In this document: one piece after another, positions 58,491 to 64,000 of the stretch
Layout: each line of letters opens with the position of its first letter
How positions within the stretch are numbered: the first letter of the stretch is position 1
Assembly (NCBI GenBank): GCA_026214975.1
Contig: CM047813.1
Location: forward strand, 30,468,589 to 30,532,588
From: Gentiana macrophylla
Lineage: Eukaryota > Streptophyta > Magnoliopsida > Gentianales > Gentianaceae
Length of the DNA: 64,000 bases
Reading direction: 5' to 3'
Program-made: the position numbers and the translations under genes
The notes under the pieces: model-generated
Told to the model about the DNA's origin: nothing
The model's database searches: none
What the model saw: the letters and a program-made list of their open reading frames with translations, nothing else

Positions 58491-59470
58491 GTACCCACTA
58501 GAAATCTATATGCACTACTATTATTTGCATAACCGATAAATATACAATCTATCGTTTTAGGCCCAATTTTTATTTGTTTAGGTTTAGTCACTTCGACCAT
58601 TGCTAAACACCCCCACACTTTCAAGTATTTGTAGCTAGGCTTGTAGCCTTTCCATAACTCGTAGGGTGTTTTATCCATCTTTTTAGACAAAACTCTATTA
58701 AGAATGACATTGGCGTAAAGTATCGCTCCCCCTCCCCCACAAGTTCTCGAGGTAAACTCGAACTTATCAACATAGCATTCATCATCTCCTTAAGAGTACG
58801 ATTTTTATGCTCAAAGAATACCGTTTGATTGAGGTGCATAAGGTGCAGTCGTTTGATGGATAATGCCAGAGTCTGAACATAATTCATTAAACGGTGCATC
58901 ATATTCACCACCTCTATCACTACGAACCTTCTTGATTTGTTTGCTAAGTTGATTCTCGACTTCATTCTTATAGTTTTTAAAAGCCTCAAGTGTCTCATCT
59001 TTGCTACTTAGAAAATAGACATAACAGTATCTTGTAGAATCATTGATAAAAGTTATAAAGTATTTTTTACCGCCTCTCGTTTGTACAAATTTTAAATCAC
59101 ACAAGTCTGTATGAATTAAATCTAACGGTTTGGTGTTTCTTTCCACGGAAGGAAAATGTGCCTTAGTCATTTTAGCTTCGACACATATATGACATTTTTC
59201 ATTTTTATTAAATTTTAAATTAGGTAATAAATCTTAGTTCATCATCCGTCGAATTGATTTATTATTCACGTGTCCCAATCTATTGTGCCATAAGCAAGAA
59301 GTCTCAATCAAGTAAGCGGAAGAGGATGCAATTTTATTAGCCTCATCGGGCACAACAGTCTTTGGCATAATAGCCATTACATTAAGCTTAAACATACCCT
59401 CGGTGGAATAACCCTTACCGAGAAACACACCATTCTTGGTCAAAATGACCTTATCAGAACCAAAATTCAA
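58490..59470 (-). pseudogene. copia pre-integrase and integrase remnant, minus strand
   Basis: LWHNRLGHVNNKSIRRMM (about 59240-59300) is the pre-integrase. [27 protein letters not shown] (first Asp), [14 protein letters not shown] (second Asp) and [11 protein letters not shown] form the integrase core. After a frame change, ENKNRTLKEMMNAML-like and KTPYELWKGYKPSYKYLKVWG segments follow. It ends at the 3' LTR junction after SAYRFLV. RT and RNase H are absent. Confidence 0.88.
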
Positions 59471-60119
59471 ATTGAAACCAAACCTTGTTCAATTTGTCAC
59501 GAAAATGAGATTCCTACGAATCTCGGGAACATCAAACACATCATTCGAGTCGCCTTCTTTCCGAAGTCATCTTCGAAATCAACGTCCTCGATCCAAAGAA
59601 TTAGAGAAGTTGATGAATTCCCCATCAACAGCTTTGTCCCCTCGTGCCCGACCTTGTAAGTTGAAAACACACACTGGTCAAGCTAAACATGTCTTGTGGC
59701 TCCAAAGTGTCCACAAACCATTGCCTTGGATTCCCACAAAGTTACATTCGACACCACAAATACAGAACATTTCCTCATCACAATCGGTTTCAACCGATGT
59801 GTGCCTTGGTCGAATTGGCTTTTTGAACGGCACTTAGCAAAGACGGTGCCCAAACTTTCCACAGCTTGTTACAATTGCCATTGAACTTGTAAACGATCAT
59901 GGTTTCTTGTAAGATTCAACATTTTTCTTGGAAGATTGACCAGATTTCTTCCTTTTCGATTCTTTACCTCAAAGAACATGAACTTTGGCCTGTCCAACTG
60001 CACAATAGATTTTCTTTCGAGAGCCTTATTGTCCTCCTCCTCTATACGGAGTCGGACAATCGGATCCTCTATTGACATTTGCTTTCGCTTGTGTTTGAGA
60101 TAACTCTTATACTCCTCCA

Positions 60120-60735
60120 AGATTCGTGAAGTTTCTCAATCACACAAAGCTACTTGAAAATTCTCACTTATCATCATATCTTCTTCTAAAATTTCGGATA
60201 TAATGATTTGTAATTCCTCAACTTGTTTAATAACAGTTTTGGAATCGACCATCTTATAGTCCAGAAATTTACCTACTATAAATTTCTTAGCACCTGCATC
60301 TTCAGTTTTATATTTTTTTTCTAATGCAAGCCAAAGTGTTTTTGCACTTTCATACATAGAATAAACACCATACAGACTATTATCTACGCAATTCAAAATA
60401 TAATTTTTGCATAGAAAATCACTATGCTTCCAACTCTCTTCAGCCGGCAACACCCTGTGCTCAGTGTTTTCAGGAGGCACAACTGGTTTCTCTTCAGTGA
60501 ACATCCTTGCTAGTCCAAGTGTAGTGAGATAGAACAACATCTTCTACTGCCAACGCTTGAAATTTAGGGCATTGAATTTTTCTGGTTTCTCTCCATGAAA
60601 AGTATGAGAAGCACCAGCAATGGCAACAACAAGTTGTGTCACAATAGACACAGTAGCATCCAAAAGTGGATTCAGACTTGTGGTTGATGTGGTTCCAATA
60701 GTAGTTGTCACAGACGCATCAGTGACTCCAGTCAT
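60120..60735 (-). pseudogene. copia gag remnant, minus strand
   Basis: Starts MTGVTDASVTTT at 60735 and reads HTFHGEKPEKFNALNFKRWQ to a stop at 60544. It then continues KMLFYLTTLGLARMFTEEKP, SWKHSDFLCKNYILNCVD, LWLALEKKYKTEDAGAKKF and FLDYKMVDSKTVI to a stop at 60136. These are very typical plant copia gag landmarks. A single in-frame TAG near 60544 and one near 60136 interrupt it. A degraded zinc-knuckle and protease segment follows to about 59500. Confidence 0.85.
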
Positions 60736-60780
60736 TTCTGTTCAGAATAAAAAAACAGAAGATCAACAACATAATTGAGT

Positions 60781-61010
60781 CGTTTTTGCCAAAAAACGAG
60801 ACAAAAAAGCAGAAAATCGTTTTTGCCAGAAAACGATAAAAAAGGAATCTCTGGACTATAACCGGTTTTTACCAAAAACCAATACAAAAAAAACGGACCG
60901 GTTTTACCAGAAACCAATACCAAAAATGAAGATGGACCGGTTTTTACCAAAAAAACCAATGCCAAAAAAAAAGGACCGGTTTTACCAGAAACCGATACCA
61001 AAAAGGAGAC
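60781..61010 (-). repeat. leader minisatellite of the 58-61 kb copia element
   Basis: About six units of 36-44 bp between primer site and gag. The core on the plus strand is CCGGTTTTTACCAGAAACC, then a short A-rich spacer; the first two units have CGTTTTTGCCAAAAAACG. Each core can fold back on itself. The ORF over it (repeating GKTGPFF-like residues) is likely a repeat artefact. Confidence 0.7.
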
Positions 61011-61152
61011 ACCGACCAACTGAGTATCACAGATAATACTCAGAACGAACAAAAAAAATAAAAGGTTCAAATAAGCGATCGAAATTTATTTTTCATTTCG
61101 CAAAGATATACTTTTTAGAGCAAAGAGGCTCAGAAAAGAATTGTCTTAAGAT

Positions 61153-61844
61153 TGTTATACCAAAAGTATTACAATGCGAAAATAAAAATAAAGAATAGAA
61201 AAGATGAAGAACAATTTATTATATTCTGAACCAACAAGAAACAGAAAGGAAAAAATAGAAAGGAAAACAACAAGGATATGTAACCGGGACGAGCTAATCT
61301 CTGTCCTTAAGACAATTATGCTCCGGCAAGATCCACGGTTTAGCACTGTCTCCCAGGATAACCCAATTACATGCTCGACTGAGGTACTTGAACACGAACT
61401 CAACGAACTCTTGGTGCTTCAGAATCTCTTCAACTAAAAATGCAAGTGTTTAAGTGATTTGTGTTGTCTTTCAGTTATACCTTCCCATTACAAGAGAGGA
61501 CCCTATATATAGGAGGAAGGAGCAGCCTTGAAGTGTGTGAATTGATGGCCACTAAACCATCAGCTGAATCGAACTCGAACTCGAACTGAACCTGACTCTC
61601 AGCTCGAATCTGAAATCTGATTTATTGGACTTGGATAATATCCAGATAAACTTTGTCCAAAAAATATAATACTGCCTCAGGTCCAGAAGGCCCATTCCCC
61701 AAGCCCAAGCCCATGGTCAATGGCAATGGCAATGGCACGGGCACGGGCGGGCGACGCGCGCGCGCGCATGTGGCATTTTTAGTAAACACTCAGCCCACTA
61801 AAACCACTCTGAGTTCTCTCCCATTCTAAGAAATTATATCAACA
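61153..61844 (-). repeat. 5' LTR of the 58-61 kb copia element
   Basis: 692 bp. On the minus strand it starts TGTTGATATA and ends GGTATAACA. It contains CCTATATATAGG, a TATA-like palindrome near 61500. The segment 61153-61340 is repeated at 58315-58490. The plus-strand stretch near 61735-61770 is strikingly GC-rich (GGGCACGGGCGGGCG and CGCGCGCGCG). Confidence 0.82.
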
Positions 61845-63371
61845 ATAAAACTTCCACCACTTAAATATTGAGGAAATGTTGGCACATTTCCCAATGTGGG
61901 ATTAAGAAGTTTGTCTTTTCAACTTCATTTTCACACATTTTCAACTACCCACTTTAAGCCTTAATTTCTCATTCATCCAACATCCGAATTGAATTCAAAA
62001 CCTTATTTTCAACTACGTCTTACATAGTTTTCAAAGTCATCACTAACTCTTGATAATCTATATAAGAGTTATACCGAAATCGGCTCTCAAATTGGTTACA
62101 ATAAATGATTCAAAAAATCATTTTAAAATGTTATAAAACATTTTTTTTCCTTTTTTCCTCATATATCTCCAACACTCTAATCCCAGTAGCCACCAGAATT
62201 TTGACACTTTCGTGCCATGAGCGAGCGAGCAATCTTTTAAGTGTGTTTTCATGAGTTGCCTTTCCATATCAAACTCAAAATTCAGCAGAACATGTCTAAT
62301 TATGCTTTGCTTTCACTTTCAGTTGGTTTGATCATGAGTGGGCCATGACATTATTGGGCATAATCCACATCTTCAGGCTCTATTCCATCAAATTTTCTTA
62401 AGATGAGATCAACAATGAACTAATGCGGTCGGTGTTTCATCAACAATTTTTCTTGGTTATGAGGTCGGTGTTTTTTGGGTTCGGGAACGTTGTAGCATCT
62501 ATATATATTAATGAACCAATTCATTTTCATATATTCATCTAAATTAACCGTATGTACGTATGTACCAATTCAATTTCATACATAACACACCTAATTAGCC
62601 TGTACATAACATCGGTTTTTGGCTAGTATGCAATATTTAAATGAGAAATTAGTGATAATGACACAATCTGAATATTTTTAAGAATAACGAGACAAATATA
62701 TATTTTTATAGGAAAAGAACAATCGCGTAATTTTTATAATGAGAAGAATGACAATGAATTCAAAATCAATCGGTGAATCAAATGAATCGAAATCAGGTGA
62801 ATTTAAACGGTGAATTCGAAAATCAAATGACTTTCGACCATGAATTTTGAAAATTAGTGAATTTGAAAGTGGATAAATAGTTACGTCTTTTATGCAAAAG
62901 TTTAAAAAGATGTCGCCTTCTACTCATTGATTAAATATTTACTGCGTTATACATAGTTCCATATTTAAATTGGTTTGGCAAACAAATAATTATATAATCA
63001 CAAAAATACCATTTATTAAAAAATGTACTAGAAATGATTTGACTCGGATCAGGTCTAAGCCAAAGAGAGCAAGGTGTTACAACAAGAAGAGATCACTCTA
63101 TGAGTATGAGGCAAGAAATTTTACTTTCGATTAAAACAAGAAAATTTGAAAAAAATTGGTTCTCACTTACTGTGATCAATGATGACAGAATCATTCCAGA
63201 TGACAGAAGCATAAAACAAGAGAATTAAGGCTATGTTTCTGTGCAGCTTAGTTAGCTTGCTTATTCATTTCATGTGCTTGGATTCGACCTACTAGTTACT
63301 TTCACTTAGTTCCGCATTTTGCTTCTTTGGCTCTTCAAATTCATCCCGTTCAATCATATGCTCCTCCTGAT
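61845..63371. other. AT-rich intergenic stretch
   Basis: No gene seen. It holds T-runs near 62144, and a purine-rich stretch with repeated GTGAAT words at 62750-62870 without fixed period. 63230-63371 is the likely 3' UTR of the next gene. Confidence 0.5.
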
Positions 63372-63836
63372 TTAATTGGTAGATGATGATGATGATTCAG
63401 GCTTGTGTGTCTGCTGTGAGGAAAACGGATCGAAGTAGTAAATATTAGCATGTTCTCTCCTTGGATTTTTGCTTTGATCTTCAGACCCTATGAGATTTGT
63501 TTTCACCGGATCAGAGGAAAAGGGATCGAAATAGTAACAACCTTTCAAGGTGCTGATGGTGTTTTTGCTGTCAGCTAATCGTGTAGGATGATCATTAGAG
63601 GAAAACGGGTCGAAGCAGTAATTTTCTCTCCTTGTTGTTGCCTCTTTTTCTTGATCGTTAATAACAACAACGTGTTTCGGATTCAACAACGGGTCAGAGG
63701 AAAACGGATCGAAGTAGTAATTCCTTGGAGTTTCATCATGTTGATCTGATTCTTTTTCCATAACTGGTTTGGGAGTCAGGTGCTCAGATGAAAACGGATA
63801 GAAGTAATAATTATTGCTGTTTTTGCAGCTTGACAT
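63372..63836 (-). CDS. 154-aa protein with five YYFDPFSS repeats, unrecognised
   Basis: An intronless ORF: the ATG at 63836 has an in-frame stop two codons upstream, so the start is firm. Five motifs NYYFYPFSS, NYYFDPFSS, NYCFDPFSS, CYYFDPFSS and IYYFDPFSS lie at residues 9-17, 39-47, 72-80, 100-108 and 132-140, about 31 residues apart. They are separated by variable, polar, charged linkers; basic residues precede four repeats (R38, RR 69-70, K98, RR 126-127). The tail is Ser-rich. There is no signal peptide and no membrane helix. The motif is conserved while linkers differ, which suggests selection on it. Possible roles: precursor of short Tyr-rich peptides, or a multivalent ligand, since DPF is known as a clathrin-adaptor-binding tripeptide. 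Neither is shown. Confidence 0.75.
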   Translation of the reverse strand: MSSCKNSNNYYFYPFSSEHLTPKPVMEKESDQHDETPRNYYFDPFSSDPLLNPKHVVVINDQEKEATTRRENYCFDPFSSNDHPTRLADSKNTISTLKGCYYFDPFSSDPVKTNLIGSEDQSKNPRREHANIYYFDPFSSQQTHKPESSSSSTN

Positions 63837-63930
63837 TCTTTAATTCTCAATGGTCGGCTATTGCTTTTCTAAAATATAAAGAAACAAAAATTGTTGATTT
63901 GATGATAACTTAATTGTTTATTTGTTTGTT

Positions 63931-63939
63931 TATTTATAG
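63931..63939 (-). promoter_or_regulatory. TATA box of the YYFDPFSS-repeat gene
   Basis: CTATAAATA on the minus strand, about 95 bp before the start codon, a usual spacing for a plant gene with a short 5' leader. Confidence 0.55.
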
Positions 63940-64000
63940 TTGCCCAACATTACACATTGCATTCTATACGATTTCTTCGGGATCGATCAAAGATAGTCGG

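Larger units (their letters stand above)
58315..61844 (-). mobile_element. deleted Ty1/copia element on the minus strand
   Basis: The 5' LTR is at 61844-61153, then the leader, gag, pre-integrase and integrase. The integrase is joined at about 58490 to the last part of a 3' LTR (58480-58315), so RT, RNase H and most of the 3' LTR have been deleted. LTR ends on the minus strand are TGTTGATATAATTTC and TTGGTATAACA. Flanks (CTCTA and ATAAA) do not match, so either the deletion or a rearrangement has removed the duplication. Confidence 0.85.

Noticed and set aside
1..64000. CRISPR arrays, rRNA, canonical tRNA genes or bacterial-type systems
   Set aside because: None found. The two tRNA-like B-boxes belong to SINEs with A-tails and target duplications.

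Overview
The window looks like nuclear DNA from a flowering plant, most likely a dicot. Evidence: plant-type Ty1/copia and Athila-like Ty3/gypsy LTR retrotransposons, hAT and Stowaway-like MITEs, TRIM elements and tRNA-derived SINEs; an intron-containing ankyrin/PGG gene; and exon fragments of plant glutathione reductase and the splicing factor SLU7. I cannot name the species. There are no operons, rRNA genes, tRNA genes or CRISPR arrays. Most of the sequence is nested retrotransposon, and host genes sit mainly at about 3.8-7.7 kb and 63.4-63.9 kb.

Layout. 1-2277: the 5' half of a minus-strand copia element (LTR, primer-binding site, gag, protease, pre-integrase). 3.8-7.7 kb: a four-exon minus-strand ankyrin/PGG membrane-protein gene with a frameshift in its last exon and repeats in its introns. 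8748-26902: an 18-kb Athila-like gypsy element bounded by TCTGT duplications. Its gag is split by a 1.96-kb solo LTR (GTTTG duplications). A 736-bp hAT element (GGCGTGAG duplications) sits downstream of pol. Two extra ORFs of the plant-transposon-protein type lie between pol and the 3' LTR, and the second is intact. 27-31.7 kb: a solo LTR, a copia 5'-end fragment with a SINE in it, a small hAT MITE and an LTR-like stretch. 31688-40256: a copia element (AAATT duplications) whose LTRs hold a tiny SINE, a three-LTR tandem TRIM and a 2.26-kb Mutator-like insertion. 44155-55108: a copia element (GTTAA duplications) holding a 1.25-kb TRIM whose two 203-bp LTRs read as identical. 55.6-58.3 kb: SLU7 and glutathione-reductase exon fragments followed by a DUF1985 remnant of a MULE. 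58315-61844: a deleted minus-strand copia element. 63372-63836: a compact ORF with five copies of a YYFDPFSS motif.

Almost every element is coding-dead through stops and frameshifts, but target-site duplications are preserved, so the nesting order can be read directly. The points most worth follow-up are the repeated-motif peptide gene; the dispersed TTGRCGYGMGTCAA-like palindromes in the non-coding parts of the Athila-like element; its two extra ORFs; the tandem TRIM; and the SLU7/glutathione-reductase/DUF1985 chimera, which looks like transposon capture of host gene pieces.
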